Shown: positions 34,972-44,520 of the stretch, one piece after another
How the letters are laid out: every line of letters begins with the position of its first letter
How positions within the stretch are numbered: position 1 is the first letter of the stretch
From: Leptospira_A sp046736045
GTDB taxonomy: Bacteria > Spirochaetota > Leptospiria > Leptospirales > Leptospiraceae
Length of the DNA stretch: 64,000 nucleotides
Reading direction: 5' to 3'
NCBI RefSeq assembly: GCF_046736045.1
Contig: NZ_CP177134.1
Location: forward strand, 1,178,001-1,242,000
Notes under the pieces: generated by a model
Databases searched by the model: none
What the model was told of the DNA's origin: nothing
What the model saw: the letters and a program-made list of their open reading frames with translations, nothing else
Translations under genes and position numbers: made by a program

Positions 34972-36460
34972 AATTTTAGTCATAGATGATGAAGAAGAAA
35001 TACGCATCGCCTTAAAACGAGTGTTAACTCGTGAGGGATACGAAGTAGTATTGTCCGAATCAGTCTCCGATGCGATCGAAAAGGTAAATTCAAATACAGA
35101 TTTCAGTTTAGTCATTTCCGATATTATGATGAAAGGTAAGAACGGGATTGATTTCATTCAACACGTTTCCGAATCCAATAAAAATCTACCTGTCATTCTA
35201 ATTACCGGAAACCCGAATCTTGCCACCGCCGAATCTGCCGTTCGGTTCAAAGCCTTCGAATATATTTCAAAACCCGTAGACAGGTTTCAAATTCTTTCCG
35301 TTGTGAAACGAGCTATCGAATCTAAAAACAAAATAGATGTCGATGCGGAAAAATTACATCAATCCGAAATTATGGAAAAGGTATTAAGATCCCAATACCT
35401 GGACTTAAACAGACAAAATGCGGCGATTTTAAATGCAACATCTGATGCAGTCATCACGATAGATTTTAATAAGACAATTGTTTCCGCCAATTCCGCTACC
35501 TTCGAAATGTTTCGATATCCTTCTCCTGCAGATCTGATCGGTCAGACGATTCAAGTATTGTTCACCGAAAACAAAATGGATAAATATATAGATCGTATCC
35601 AGGAAGTCATGAGTAAAAATCAAATCAAACAAGCTTACCAACAAACGGATGTTACTCTGAAAAGATCGGACGATAGTACGTTTACCGCGGATGTTGCCAT
35701 ATGTACATATATTTTGGACGGGGAATCTTACTTCACGGGTGTTGTCCGTGACGTTACTCAAAAGAAAATGATGGTAGAGCAATTAATTGATTCCGAAAGA
35801 AGAGCTTTTTTGTCTACAGTAGCTGCAAGTATCGGCCACGAAATCAACAATTCACTCACCGCCATACAAGGATTTGTTGAGATGGCAACAAAGGAAGCTG
35901 CCGAAGCAAGTTTGAAAGATCGGGCTTTACAAGTTACGCTTAATCAAACACAAAAATTACAAACATTAACTTCCAATTTGCTTCAGCTTGGAAAGTCTTC
36001 AAAAATCCGTTCCGAAGTCATAGAATCTTTGGATATAGGCAAAGCTATAACTCATGTTTTGGAGGTCTTTAAAGAGACTGCTCGTTTAAAGTACTGCCAA
36101 ATCAACTGGACTCCCACGGAAGAATTATCCATAAAAATCAATGGTGATCAATTCAGTTTACTATTATCGAATATACTATTGAACGCTGCTGATGCTACAA
36201 AAAATACAGGGATCATTTCCATTCATGCCTTCAAGGAAAAAGGGCATGTTCACCTTTCCATTACAGACGATGGATACGGAATGACGGAAGATGTAATCGC
36301 AAAAATTTACGAACCTTATTTCACGACGAAGGAATTAGGTAGGGGAACTGGGTTGGGAATGTTTGTAGTAAAACAGATCGTAGATTCTTTCGGAATCAAG
36401 TTGGTCATTTCTTCAACGCCGGAGAAAGGTTCCACATTTACGTTTATTTTTTCCAACTAG
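34964..36460 (+). CDS. Hybrid receiver-PAS-histidine kinase
   Basis: 498 aa. Receiver 1-125 (VIDDEEEIRIAL, Asp in LVISDIMMKGKNG, Lys in YISKPVDRF), PAS about 155-265 (ILNATSDAVITIDFNKT), HisKA-like AASIGHEINNSLTAIQGFV and ATPase NILLNAADATKNTG, TDDGYGMTEDV, GRGTGLGMFVVKQIV. An N-terminal receiver on a kinase suggests it is switched by the preceding kinase. Overlaps that gene by 8 bp and precedes the sugar-kinase gene by 21 bp. Confidence 0.92.
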   Translation: MGKILVIDDEEEIRIALKRVLTREGYEVVLSESVSDAIEKVNSNTDFSLVISDIMMKGKNGIDFIQHVSESNKNLPVILITGNPNLATAESAVRFKAFEYISKPVDRFQILSVVKRAIESKNKIDVDAEKLHQSEIMEKVLRSQYLDLNRQNAAILNATSDAVITIDFNKTIVSANSATFEMFRYPSPADLIGQTIQVLFTENKMDKYIDRIQEVMSKNQIKQAYQQTDVTLKRSDDSTFTADVAICTYILDGESYFTGVVRDVTQKKMMVEQLIDSERRAFLSTVAASIGHEINNSLTAIQGFVEMATKEAAEASLKDRALQVTLNQTQKLQTLTSNLLQLGKSSKIRSEVIESLDIGKAITHVLEVFKETARLKYCQINWTPTEELSIKINGDQFSLLLSNILLNAADATKNTGIISIHAFKEKGHVHLSITDDGYGMTEDVIAKIYEPYFTTKELGRGTGLGMFVVKQIVDSFGIKLVISSTPEKGSTFTFIFSN

Positions 36461-36481
36461 AACTATTTTTAACAAACGACC

Positions 36482-37474
36482 ATGACAAATAACATTTCGG
36501 ACGAAATATCAAATTATTTAGATCTATTATACAAAAGAAAGTATGAAGTCCTGCCGTTACAGGAAGAGGCATCTACAAGAAGATATTTTTTGATTCAAAC
36601 TGAAAACTCAAAAGAAGTGCTCTGTGTAGATCAAAAATTAAACCAGGATTTTATCGAAATTGCAGAGTTTCTTCTTTCTCACAAAATCCGTACTCCGGAA
36701 ATCATTCGGGTCAACGAAAATTTAAATTTAACATTCCTTAGCTGGGAAGGAAAGGACGATCTCAGTTGTTTGAGTTTGGAACAATATAAAAAAAGATTAC
36801 CGGAAGCCCTCGATTTGATTTTAAAACTTCAAACTCTGGAACCGCCAAAAATCGTTTCCATGCGAAGATTTGATTTGGAAAAACTTATGTTTGAAATCAA
36901 TCTCACTATTGAAAAATTTCATGATATGAAAAAGATTTACGGCCTGGAAAGCGAACTTACCGGTGAGGCCAGATATTTTTTAGAAGAAACAGCCGCTTAC
37001 CTGGACAAACATCCCGTAAATGTTTTTACTCATAGAGATTTCCATTGCCGAAACATTCTTCTGAACGAGGAAAATGGCCTGACCTTGATTGATTTTCAAG
37101 ATGCAAGAATGGGAATCCCTCAATATGATCTGGTCAGTTTAATCTATGATGCATATTACCCACTAACAAAAGAATATCGATTCGAACTCATTGAGTATTT
37201 TCGAAAACGAACTATAGGAAGCGATATTAAATTCAAAGAAAGCCTTTACCTTCAGGCACTGCAAAGATCATTCAAGGCATTAGGCACTTATTTCAGAATG
37301 GTTGCCGATGAAAAAAAAATGAAATTCAAACCTTCCATTCTTTCTTGTTTGCAACAACTGGAAGAGATCGTCCAAATCGGAATGTTTGCCGATTCACTTT
37401 ATGTTTTCATCCGCTCTTTAAGAAATGAATTAGCAAAACACCCTGAATTCAAATCATTATCCCATTCTTTATGA
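36482..37474 (+). CDS. amgK: Aminoglycoside-phosphotransferase-fold kinase, AmgK-like
   Basis: 330 aa. APH/choline-kinase fold with VFTHRDFHCRNILL (catalytic Asp) and LIDFQDARMGIPQYDL (metal-binding Asp), and an N-terminal EASTRRYF that is common to AmgK. Paired, with ATGA overlap, with a MurU-like nucleotidyltransferase; AmgK phosphorylates cell-wall amino sugars (MurNAc, GlcNAc) at C1 for the recycling bypass. Assignment is by pairing and motifs, without a structural check. Confidence 0.85.
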   Translation: MTNNISDEISNYLDLLYKRKYEVLPLQEEASTRRYFLIQTENSKEVLCVDQKLNQDFIEIAEFLLSHKIRTPEIIRVNENLNLTFLSWEGKDDLSCLSLEQYKKRLPEALDLILKLQTLEPPKIVSMRRFDLEKLMFEINLTIEKFHDMKKIYGLESELTGEARYFLEETAAYLDKHPVNVFTHRDFHCRNILLNEENGLTLIDFQDARMGIPQYDLVSLIYDAYYPLTKEYRFELIEYFRKRTIGSDIKFKESLYLQALQRSFKALGTYFRMVADEKKMKFKPSILSCLQQLEEIVQIGMFADSLYVFIRSLRNELAKHPEFKSLSHSL

Positions 37475-38193
37475 AAGTTTTCTTTTTAGCGGCTGGTTTT
37501 GGAAAACGAATGGGATCTTGGACCAAAGAAACCCCGAAGCCATTATTAAAAATAGACGGTATCACCTTTTTGGATTATTCTTTTTATTTGGCTGCAAAAT
37601 GGGGACTTACCGAAGGTTGGATCAACATACACTATTTAGGTGAAAAAATCATAAATCATCTGAATCAATTCAACGGACTGAAGTTGCAAATTTCTTTTGA
37701 GAAAAAAGAAATTCTGGGAACAGCCGGAGGAATTAGAACTGCTTTCCAAAAAGATATTCCCACAGAGTCGATTCTTTTGATGAATCCGGATACTCTCTTA
37801 TTTCCGGAATCAGGTTTTAACATCCGTAAAAATCTACCACTTCGTTCCAAAATCCATCTTTATCTCCAAAAAGTAAAACCTAATGAAAATTATACGAAAA
37901 TCCATTTGACGAGCGATGGAAAAGTGGAATTCGGTCATGGGGAATATTATTATATAGGACTTTCCATTTTAGATCCGATTACCGTGTCTTCGATCCCTAT
38001 CGACACATATTATGATTTATCCGCGACTTTCAAAGAATTGGCCAAAACAAATCAAATTACAGGGGAAGTATTCGAAGGAACCTGTTTGGATCTAGGTGAA
38101 CAGAAATTATACGAAAGTTTTATGAATCATAATATCTTCGGAAAAGAAAAAGAATCTATTCTCAAATTCATTAAAGATTCTTTTTCAAACTAA
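37471..38193 (+). CDS. murU: Sugar-1-phosphate nucleotidyltransferase, MurU-like
   Basis: 240 aa. NTP-transferase signature FLAAGFGKRMGSWTKETPKP at the N-terminus, then LGTAGGIRTAF, LLMNPDTLLF, and LDLGEQKLYESF near the C-terminus. MurU makes UDP-MurNAc from the AmgK product. It is translationally coupled to the AmgK-like gene (ATGA). A different sugar nucleotide is possible because the MurU subfamily resembles mannose-1-phosphate guanylyltransferases. The window shows no anhMurNAc kinase gene (anmK). Confidence 0.82.
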   Translation: MKVFFLAAGFGKRMGSWTKETPKPLLKIDGITFLDYSFYLAAKWGLTEGWINIHYLGEKIINHLNQFNGLKLQISFEKKEILGTAGGIRTAFQKDIPTESILLMNPDTLLFPESGFNIRKNLPLRSKIHLYLQKVKPNENYTKIHLTSDGKVEFGHGEYYYIGLSILDPITVSSIPIDTYYDLSATFKELAKTNQITGEVFEGTCLDLGEQKLYESFMNHNIFGKEKESILKFIKDSFSN

Positions 38194-38219
38194 GATCAAC
38201 CTATGGAACAAACTTGGAT

Positions 38220-39569
38220 TTAGTTTGTAAAACTATCCAAAATTTCTTTTCGTCTTGCTTCATATCCTTTTTTTCCAAGTAAAGCAAACATATTGTTTTT
38301 ATAATCTTCCACGCCAGGTTGGTCAAAAGGATTTACACCTAACATATAACCCGAAATTCCACAGGCAAACTCGTAAAAATACATCAGTTCTCCTAAAATT
38401 TCTTCACTTAACTTTGGAATTTTGATCTGCAAACAAGGAACTTCTCCATCGGAATGGGCGATTAAAGTTCCAAGGACGGCCTGATCCGATACTTCTGATA
38501 ATTTTTTACCGGCCAAATAGTTCAATCCATCCAAATCTTCCGTTTTGCCGGTCATATAAAGATCATATTTGGGAGTTTCTATCTGAATGACGGTTTCGAA
38601 TAAATTGCGCTCTCCATCCTGTAAGTATTGCCCCATTGAATGCAAATCAGTAGTGAATAAAACTCCGGCGGGAAAGATTCCTTTTTTATTTTTACCTTCA
38701 CTTTCTCCGTACAACTGTTTCCACCATTCTATAAAATAAGCAAGTGCGGGAGAATAACTTACCATCACTTCGGTTTTTTTACCGAGAGAATACAATGCGT
38801 TTCTATAACTGGCATACACACATGCCAGATTATCTTTCGGCAAAGAATCTTTCGAAAGTTCATCTTCCATATTCTTTGCCCCTTCCACAAATTTATTAAC
38901 GGAAAATCCGGCTGCCGCAATCGGCAATAACCCAACAGGTGTTAGTACGGAATACCGACCGCCAACATCATCCGGAATGGTAAATGTGGGAAAATGATAA
39001 TCGTCAGATAATTTTTTTAGCGCCCCTTTGGATTCGTCGGTTGTGGAAAATACCCTGTTCTTGACACCATCCTTTCCGTATTTGCGTTCCAAGAGAGAGA
39101 GTAACAACCGAAAGGCGATTGCAGGTTCCGTCGTGGTTCCCGATTTGGAAATAACATTTACGGAAAAATCTTTAGTTTCCAGAAAAGCCAATAATTGAGC
39201 GTGATAATCCGAATCCAAATGATGACCGGCATACAAAATCCGAACTCCTTTTTTAGGAACTTCCAGGTTTTGAAACGGAGAAGAAAGTGCTTCGATGACT
39301 GCACGTGCACCCAAATAGGAACCACCAATTCCAACTACGACAAGAAACTGAGAATGACTTTGAATGATTTCCGCCGCCTCACGAATTTTTGTTAATTCGG
39401 AAGAACTAATGGAAGAAGGAAGCTTAATCCAACCTAAATATTCATTTCCTTTTCCAGTCTTGGAAAGAAGCGTTTCTTTTGCCTTAGATGCATTAGTAAG
39501 TTGAGTATTAATCAGCGAATCAGATAAAAATTTGTCCGTAAATTGAGTTGATAGTTTTAAATTCGCCAT
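38220..39569 (-). CDS. pgi: Glucose-6-phosphate isomerase
   Basis: 449 aa, the shorter bacterial form. Interconverts glucose-6-phosphate and fructose-6-phosphate. FLVVVGIGGSYLGARA, ISKSGTTTEPAIAFR, and the PGI signature DVGGRYSVLTPVGLLPIAAAG are all present; the C-terminal Lys segment is FDQPGVEDYKNNMF. Stands alone, convergent with murU, 26 bp apart. Confidence 0.96.
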   Translation of the reverse strand: MANLKLSTQFTDKFLSDSLINTQLTNASKAKETLLSKTGKGNEYLGWIKLPSSISSSELTKIREAAEIIQSHSQFLVVVGIGGSYLGARAVIEALSSPFQNLEVPKKGVRILYAGHHLDSDYHAQLLAFLETKDFSVNVISKSGTTTEPAIAFRLLLSLLERKYGKDGVKNRVFSTTDESKGALKKLSDDYHFPTFTIPDDVGGRYSVLTPVGLLPIAAAGFSVNKFVEGAKNMEDELSKDSLPKDNLACVYASYRNALYSLGKKTEVMVSYSPALAYFIEWWKQLYGESEGKNKKGIFPAGVLFTTDLHSMGQYLQDGERNLFETVIQIETPKYDLYMTGKTEDLDGLNYLAGKKLSEVSDQAVLGTLIAHSDGEVPCLQIKIPKLSEEILGELMYFYEFACGISGYMLGVNPFDQPGVEDYKNNMFALLGKKGYEARRKEILDSFTN

Positions 39570-39655
39570 TTGTAAATAACCTCGAAAGGAAGAAAAAAAT
39601 CCTTAGTAAAAATAGAGTGAATAACTAATGGTGTAAACAAAATTTGGAAATTCCA

Positions 39656-40822
39656 ATGGCTCCGCAATCAGATCTTTTCATAGAATTTTTAAAACAATTT
39701 GGAAAAAATTCAGATACGATTCGCCATTTCCAGGCACCTGCACGCATCAATATCATCGGAGAACATGTGGACTACTTGGGAGGAATCGTTCTTCCCGCTG
39801 CCATTGATTTTTCAATTCAATGTTTGGTTCGTCCCAGGGATGATTTTTCCATCATATTGTATTCCAACGACTTCAATCACAAAACAGAGATAAAGCGACC
39901 ATTTCAAAATTCGGAAGAACATCCTTGGACGGATTATATTGCGGGAGTCATCGTTGAATTGGAATCCTTAGGACATTCGATCCCCGGATTTGAAATGCTG
40001 ATCAAAGGAAATATTCCACAAGGAGCAGGACTCTCTTCCTCTGCTGCCTTGGAAGTTTTGATAGGATATGCACTTTCTACTATTTTTCAAATCCCTTTGA
40101 CCAAACCCGAAATTGCAGTCATAGGCCAAAAAGCGGAAAATCATTTTGTGGGAATGAAATGCGGGATCATGGACCAGTTCATCATTGCCAATGGAAAAAA
40201 AGATTACTGTCTGTCTTTGGATACCGAATCACTTGATTTTGATTATCATCATTTCGATTTAGGTGATCATGAATTTTATCTGGTCAACTCAAACGTAAAA
40301 CATAGCTTAAAAGACAGCGAATACAATACCCGCCGGAAGGAATGTGAGTCTGCATTAGCAAAGATCAATCAAGCCGGGTCGGCAATTCCGAACCTATACT
40401 CATTTAACTTAAATGAGGTGGAATGGGATCGGTTCGGGTTTACTGAAAGTGAAACCAAGCGGGTTAAACATGTCACAAGCGAGAAAAAAAGGACAAACGC
40501 AATCATTCAAGCCCTTGGATCGGGTAATTTTGCCGAAGTGGGGAAATCTCTCTACGATTGCCATTGGTCTTTATCCCGAAATTTTGAAGTTTCTTGCAAG
40601 GAAACAGATGAAATTGTTAGTATATTATACAAGTCCGAAGCCCTAGGGGCCAGAATGATCGGTGGCGGTTTCGGGGGATGCGTATTGGTTTTGGATAAAG
40701 TGATAAATTTTTCAAAAACTAGTGTCGAATTAGAAAAAAGTTATCAACAAAAGTTTGGGTATACAGTAGACTTCTACAAGTTTAAGATTTCAGACGGAGT
40801 TAAAGAGATTATACATTCATGA
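39656..40822 (+). CDS. galK: Galactokinase
   Basis: 388 aa from ATG 39656; a TTG at 39644 would add four residues. Phosphorylates galactose at C1. GHMP-kinase motifs: RINIIGEHVDYLGGIV (galactokinase signature), IPQGAGLSSSAALEVLIG (ATP-binding), GMKCGIMDQF and GGGFGGCVLVLDK. No other Leloir genes are adjacent. Overlaps the STAS gene by 4 bp (ATGA). Confidence 0.93.
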   Translation: MAPQSDLFIEFLKQFGKNSDTIRHFQAPARINIIGEHVDYLGGIVLPAAIDFSIQCLVRPRDDFSIILYSNDFNHKTEIKRPFQNSEEHPWTDYIAGVIVELESLGHSIPGFEMLIKGNIPQGAGLSSSAALEVLIGYALSTIFQIPLTKPEIAVIGQKAENHFVGMKCGIMDQFIIANGKKDYCLSLDTESLDFDYHHFDLGDHEFYLVNSNVKHSLKDSEYNTRRKECESALAKINQAGSAIPNLYSFNLNEVEWDRFGFTESETKRVKHVTSEKKRTNAIIQALGSGNFAEVGKSLYDCHWSLSRNFEVSCKETDEIVSILYKSEALGARMIGGGFGGCVLVLDKVINFSKTSVELEKSYQQKFGYTVDFYKFKISDGVKEIIHS

Positions 40823-41211
40823 GCGAAAATTGGAAAGATTATGCAATAGAGGCGGGTGACTTCAAAATGGAGGTCATAGAGAAAAATAGAATTTTGCTTC
40901 CACCTTCTGCCATTGTCTTCGAAGTTTCCGGGGAAATTAATTTATACAATTCCCAGGCTATCAAAGAAAATCTGGAAAGACTCATCGAAAAAGGTATAGT
41001 ACATATCTTTTTATACCTTGAACTAGTTTCTTATATCGATTCCTCGGGTTTGGGAGCTTTTTTAGGAATTCACTCCAAACTAACAAAAGTCAATGGATTC
41101 ATTCGTCTTGTTTCGCCTTCGGAAAAAGTACGTTATGTGTTAGAATTGACAAAATTAAAAAGCCTCCTCCAGATTTTTCCAACCTTAGAGGCGGCTGCAG
41201 AAAATTTCTAA
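40819..41211 (+). CDS. STAS-domain anti-sigma factor antagonist
   Basis: 130 aa, STAS fold. The phosphorylation loop YIDSSGLGAFLG carries the canonical DSSG serine. SpoIIAA/RsbV-like partner-switch component that binds an anti-sigma kinase when unphosphorylated. Candidate substrate for the SpoIIE phosphatase at 15737 and the receiver-ATPase at 17045, though not adjacent to them. Coupled to galK by ATGA, perhaps only as a convenience of packing. Confidence 0.9.
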   Translation: MSENWKDYAIEAGDFKMEVIEKNRILLPPSAIVFEVSGEINLYNSQAIKENLERLIEKGIVHIFLYLELVSYIDSSGLGAFLGIHSKLTKVNGFIRLVSPSEKVRYVLELTKLKSLLQIFPTLEAAAENF

Positions 41212-42075
41212 TCAGAAATAAGTAGGAAATAAATACTTCAATTTTTTCATTTGCTCAGGATTTCTTTTTTCAGGAGCGGTAATGATTGAATACTTAGTGC
41301 TTTCTTTCAACGAAAGATCATCACTGAGCCCGATCTGATCAATCAGAACCGATAATAGTTTTTTTGATGTCTCAGCATTTTTCAATAAATTCTGAATCAC
41401 CATCTCCAAAGTCACATGGGCTTCGTCTTCTTTCCAGCAATCATAATCAGTAGCAGTGCATACCATTTGATAAACAATTTCCGCTTCACGAGCAAGCTTT
41501 GCTTCAGGAAGAACGGACATATTGATGATGTCTCCGCCGAGAGAACGATACATATGCGATTCGGCTCTTGTAGAAAAAAGCGGTCCTTCCATACAAACAA
41601 GTGTTTTGTTAGTATGAACGTTTAGTCCCAATGATTTCGCTGCGGCTTCGGCTTTTTTTGCAAGGCTTACGGAAAACGGATCGGCAAAAGGAGCGTGAGC
41701 CACTACTCCATTTTCAAAAAACGAAGAATGTCTGAGTTTGGTTCGATCGATGATTTGAGAAGGTATGATAAAATCTAAAGGATGAATTTCTTCTCTTAAA
41801 CTTCCTACGGCACTAAATGCGATGATCTCTTCAACGCCTAAGCTTTTTAAGGCGGCAATATTGGCTCTCGCCGGAACTTCAGTCGGACTTAAAAAATGCC
41901 CGCGACCATGTCTTGGTAAAAATGCAATTTCTTTTCCTTTAAATACTCCGATCGTAATCGTATCCGACGGTTTTCCCCAAGGAGTTTCCGGTTGAACCTC
42001 TCCTTTGATTTCCATTCCCTCCAAGGAATACAATCCGCTACCGCCAATGACACCTATCTTTACTGTCCCACTCAT
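41212..42075 (-). CDS. mtnP: S-methyl-5'-thioadenosine phosphorylase
   Basis: 287 aa. Cleaves methylthioadenosine in methionine salvage. KIGVIGGSGLYSLEGM, TPWGKPSDTI, FLPRHGRGHFLSPTEVPARAN, AFSAVGSL, ICxMEGPxFSTRAES-like segment CMEGPLFSTRAESH, and VLPEAKLAREAEI are family motifs. The length is typical. The stop directly abuts the convergent STAS stop. Confidence 0.95.
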   Translation of the reverse strand: MSGTVKIGVIGGSGLYSLEGMEIKGEVQPETPWGKPSDTITIGVFKGKEIAFLPRHGRGHFLSPTEVPARANIAALKSLGVEEIIAFSAVGSLREEIHPLDFIIPSQIIDRTKLRHSSFFENGVVAHAPFADPFSVSLAKKAEAAAKSLGLNVHTNKTLVCMEGPLFSTRAESHMYRSLGGDIINMSVLPEAKLAREAEIVYQMVCTATDYDCWKEDEAHVTLEMVIQNLLKNAETSKKLLSVLIDQIGLSDDLSLKESTKYSIITAPEKRNPEQMKKLKYLFPTYF

Positions 42076-42169
42076 TCAGATTACCTCTCGAAAGCATCTT
42101 GAAATTTATCTTTTTGGTTGCATTCGTTTTTTTAAGAATCAAATTAGAGTTTGCTGAAAAGGAGAATTC

Positions 42170-43609
42170 ATGAGCCTAAAGAAAAAGCTTACCACCGTTT
42201 GTATTACATTCATCATCCTTCTATGTTTTGGGACCGATGCCGATCCCAATTTCGATTCTTCCACCGAAGAAGATCGTAAAAACGTAAGTGTTACCATTTA
42301 TAACGGCGGAGTGGGACTCGTCAGAGAAACAAGAAATATCAATCTATCGAAAGGAATTCGAACTCTAAGATTTGAAGATGTTCCTTCGCAAATCATCCCG
42401 CAAACCGTTCGCGTCAAAGCCGCAGACCCGAAAAAACTGACGGTATTCGAACAAAATTACGAATATGATCTCATCTCCCAGGAAAGACTTCTGGAAAAGT
42501 ATGTTGGCAAAGAAGTTACAATTTATAAAGACTCAAACGATAAAGGCAAAGAAGTTGCAACCAAAGCAACAATGATCGCCTATAACGGAAGTCCCGTTTA
42601 TAAAATCGGAAATGAAATTTCTTTAGGATATAGCGGACGGGTAACTGTCCCTTCCATTCCGGACAATCTGTTCGCCAAACCGACATTAGTTTGGAAATTG
42701 AAAAACGACGTCGAAAAAGAGCAGGAAATCGAAGTTTCCTACCAAACCCACGGAATGAGCTGGTCAGCCGATTATATTCTGGTTTTGGAAAAGAATGAAG
42801 ACGAAGCAGGAATCAATTCCTGGGTGACTTTAAGCAATACTTCCGGAACTCAATTTTCCAATGCAACTTTGCAGCTCGTTGCAGGAAAAGTACAACTGGT
42901 TTCGAATCAACCTCAATATACACCCGCTATGCGAGTGACAAAAAAAACAATGGATCGTGAAGCTTATAGTGACGCAGCTCCCGAATTCCAACAGGAAAAT
43001 ATTTCAGAATACTATCTGTATACTTTGGATCAACCTACAACGATCGGTTATAATCAAACCAAACAAGTCCAACTGTTCCAAACTGAGAATGTAGGAATCA
43101 AAAAATATTTTGTTTTCGAAAACCTCCCTATGTATGAAGGAAATGAAAAAAACTTTAACAATGCCGATGTGAAGTATATCTTCAAAAACGCTAAAAAGAA
43201 TAATCTCGGGCGACCACTTCCTTCGGGAACGATCAGGGTTTTCAAAGCCGATTCAAAAGGAAGACAACAGTTATTAGGCGAAGATACGATCGACCATACT
43301 CCTGAAAACGAAGAAGTCAAAATCAAGACCGGCCAGGCATTCGATGTAGTTGCCAACGGGAAAAGAACTTCCTTTGAAAATTTCAAACTTTCCAATGGAA
43401 ACAAAGGATCTTATTCGGTAGAAATTCGAAATAGAAAAAAAGAAGATATTGAAGTTCGCTTTTATGCAACCGCTTGGGGGGATTGGACCATGACAAAATC
43501 TTCCCATAAGTTCATTAAAGAATCTTCTACCAAAACCTATTCCGATGTTCCCGTCAAAGCGGGAGAGACGGTTACCGTAGATTATACGATTGAAACCAAA
43601 TACTGGTAA
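42170..43609 (+). CDS. Secreted DUF4139-domain protein
   Basis: 479 aa with an N-terminal signal peptide (TTVCITFIILLCFGTDA). The N-terminal part has NVSVTIYNGGVGLVRETRNI and DVPSQIIPQTVRVKA; the C-terminal part, with WVTLSNTSGTQFSNATLQLVAG and VEIRNRKKEDIEVRF, fits DUF4139, found in bacterial mucoidy/envelope proteins of unknown role. AGGAG lies 6-10 nt before the ATG. No membrane anchor beyond the signal. Envelope function by inference. Confidence 0.82.
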   Translation: MSLKKKLTTVCITFIILLCFGTDADPNFDSSTEEDRKNVSVTIYNGGVGLVRETRNINLSKGIRTLRFEDVPSQIIPQTVRVKAADPKKLTVFEQNYEYDLISQERLLEKYVGKEVTIYKDSNDKGKEVATKATMIAYNGSPVYKIGNEISLGYSGRVTVPSIPDNLFAKPTLVWKLKNDVEKEQEIEVSYQTHGMSWSADYILVLEKNEDEAGINSWVTLSNTSGTQFSNATLQLVAGKVQLVSNQPQYTPAMRVTKKTMDREAYSDAAPEFQQENISEYYLYTLDQPTTIGYNQTKQVQLFQTENVGIKKYFVFENLPMYEGNEKNFNNADVKYIFKNAKKNNLGRPLPSGTIRVFKADSKGRQQLLGEDTIDHTPENEEVKIKTGQAFDVVANGKRTSFENFKLSNGNKGSYSVEIRNRKKEDIEVRFYATAWGDWTMTKSSHKFIKESSTKTYSDVPVKAGETVTVDYTIETKYW

Positions 43610-43635
43610 TAAAATAATTCGCCGGTAGGAAGCAC

Positions 43636-43673
43636 TTGACAAATAATTTAATCTTTGATAATTTGATATTAAA
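43636..43673 (+). promoter_or_regulatory. Promoter and probable MarR operator upstream of the marR gene
   Basis: TTGACA at 43636-43641, with TAATTT 17 bp later (43659-43664). TTTAAT at 43647-43652 and ATTAAA at 43668-43673 are inverted arms centred on the -10. The ATG follows at 43677 with almost no leader and no ribosome-binding site. Fits MarR self-repression; the operator is a weak, AT-rich call. Confidence 0.45.
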
Positions 43674-43676
43674 CTA

Positions 43677-44135
43677 ATGGGAACAAAATTCAAAGGCTCA
43701 AAAAAAGAGGTCCATGCTCTAGATGCTTTTATTAAGTTAAAAAGAGCCGCTGAATCCGTATCCTCACGACTCATTGCCGATTTTTCAAAAAGCAATGTGA
43801 CTGAAAGCCAATTTGGTGTATTGGAAACTTTGCACCATTTGGGTCCTCTTTGTCAGAAAGAGTTAGGTGATAAAATTCTAAAAAGCACGGGAAATATCAC
43901 TCTGGTCATAGACAATCTGGAAAAAAGAGGATTGGTAGACCGGGTGCGGGACACCCAGGATCGTCGTTACATTACGATTCATTTAACCACTGAAGGTAAA
44001 AAATTAATTGAAACCATGTTTCCCGATCATGTAAAACGGGTTACCGAAGAATTTTCCGTACTATCGATTGACGAACAGGAAACTTTGGGTAATATCTGTA
44101 GGAAGTTAGGAAAAAAGGATCAACACAATGAATAA
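43677..44135 (+). CDS. MarR-family transcriptional regulator
   Basis: 152 aa. Winged helix: FGVLETLHHLGPLCQKELGD, STGNITLVIDNLEKRGLVDR (recognition helix), and wing VRDTQDRRYITIHLTTEGK, typical of MarR/OhrR-type proteins. One Cys in the DNA-binding part (CQKEL) and one near the C-terminus (NICRKL), so thiol sensing is possible but not shown. Overlaps the DoxX gene by 8 bp; probably regulates itself and doxX. Confidence 0.9.
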   Translation: MGTKFKGSKKEVHALDAFIKLKRAAESVSSRLIADFSKSNVTESQFGVLETLHHLGPLCQKELGDKILKSTGNITLVIDNLEKRGLVDRVRDTQDRRYITIHLTTEGKKLIETMFPDHVKRVTEEFSVLSIDEQETLGNICRKLGKKDQHNE

Positions 44136-44520
44136 AGCCGCGATTGTAGTTCGTTACATATTAGGAGCCATTTTTGTCGTATTCGGATTAAATGGTTTTT
44201 TTCAATTTTTACCAGCACCTCCAATGCCGGAAGCAGCAGGAACATTTATCGGTGGTTTACTTGCCTCCGGATATCTATTCCCTCTTCTCAAAGGAACGGA
44301 AGTGCTAATCGGCGTATCTTTGCTTACAAACTATTACGCTCGTTTGGCGTTAGTAATTTTAGCACCCATCACATTGAATATCTTTTTGTTTCATGCGTTT
44401 CTTGCTCCGGAAGGATTACCGATTGCAGTGATCATACTTGCAGGACATATCTTTCTGGCTTACTTTCACAAAGATGCATTTGCCTCGGTTCTTGTCGCAC
44501 GACCTAGACCGAAAAACTAA
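44128..44520 (+). CDS. DoxX-family membrane protein
   Basis: 130 aa, four membrane helices: AIVVRYILGAIFVVFGLNGF at the start, FPLLKGTEVLIGVSLLTNYY, ALVILAPITLNIFLFHAFL and a last one at about residue 95. Small DoxX-like proteins are linked to redox and oxidative stress control. It overlaps marR and likely is its target. The gene ends at the stop of the convergent FGE-like gene with no gap. Confidence 0.82.
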   Translation: MNKAAIVVRYILGAIFVVFGLNGFFQFLPAPPMPEAAGTFIGGLLASGYLFPLLKGTEVLIGVSLLTNYYARLALVILAPITLNIFLFHAFLAPEGLPIAVIILAGHIFLAYFHKDAFASVLVARPRPKN

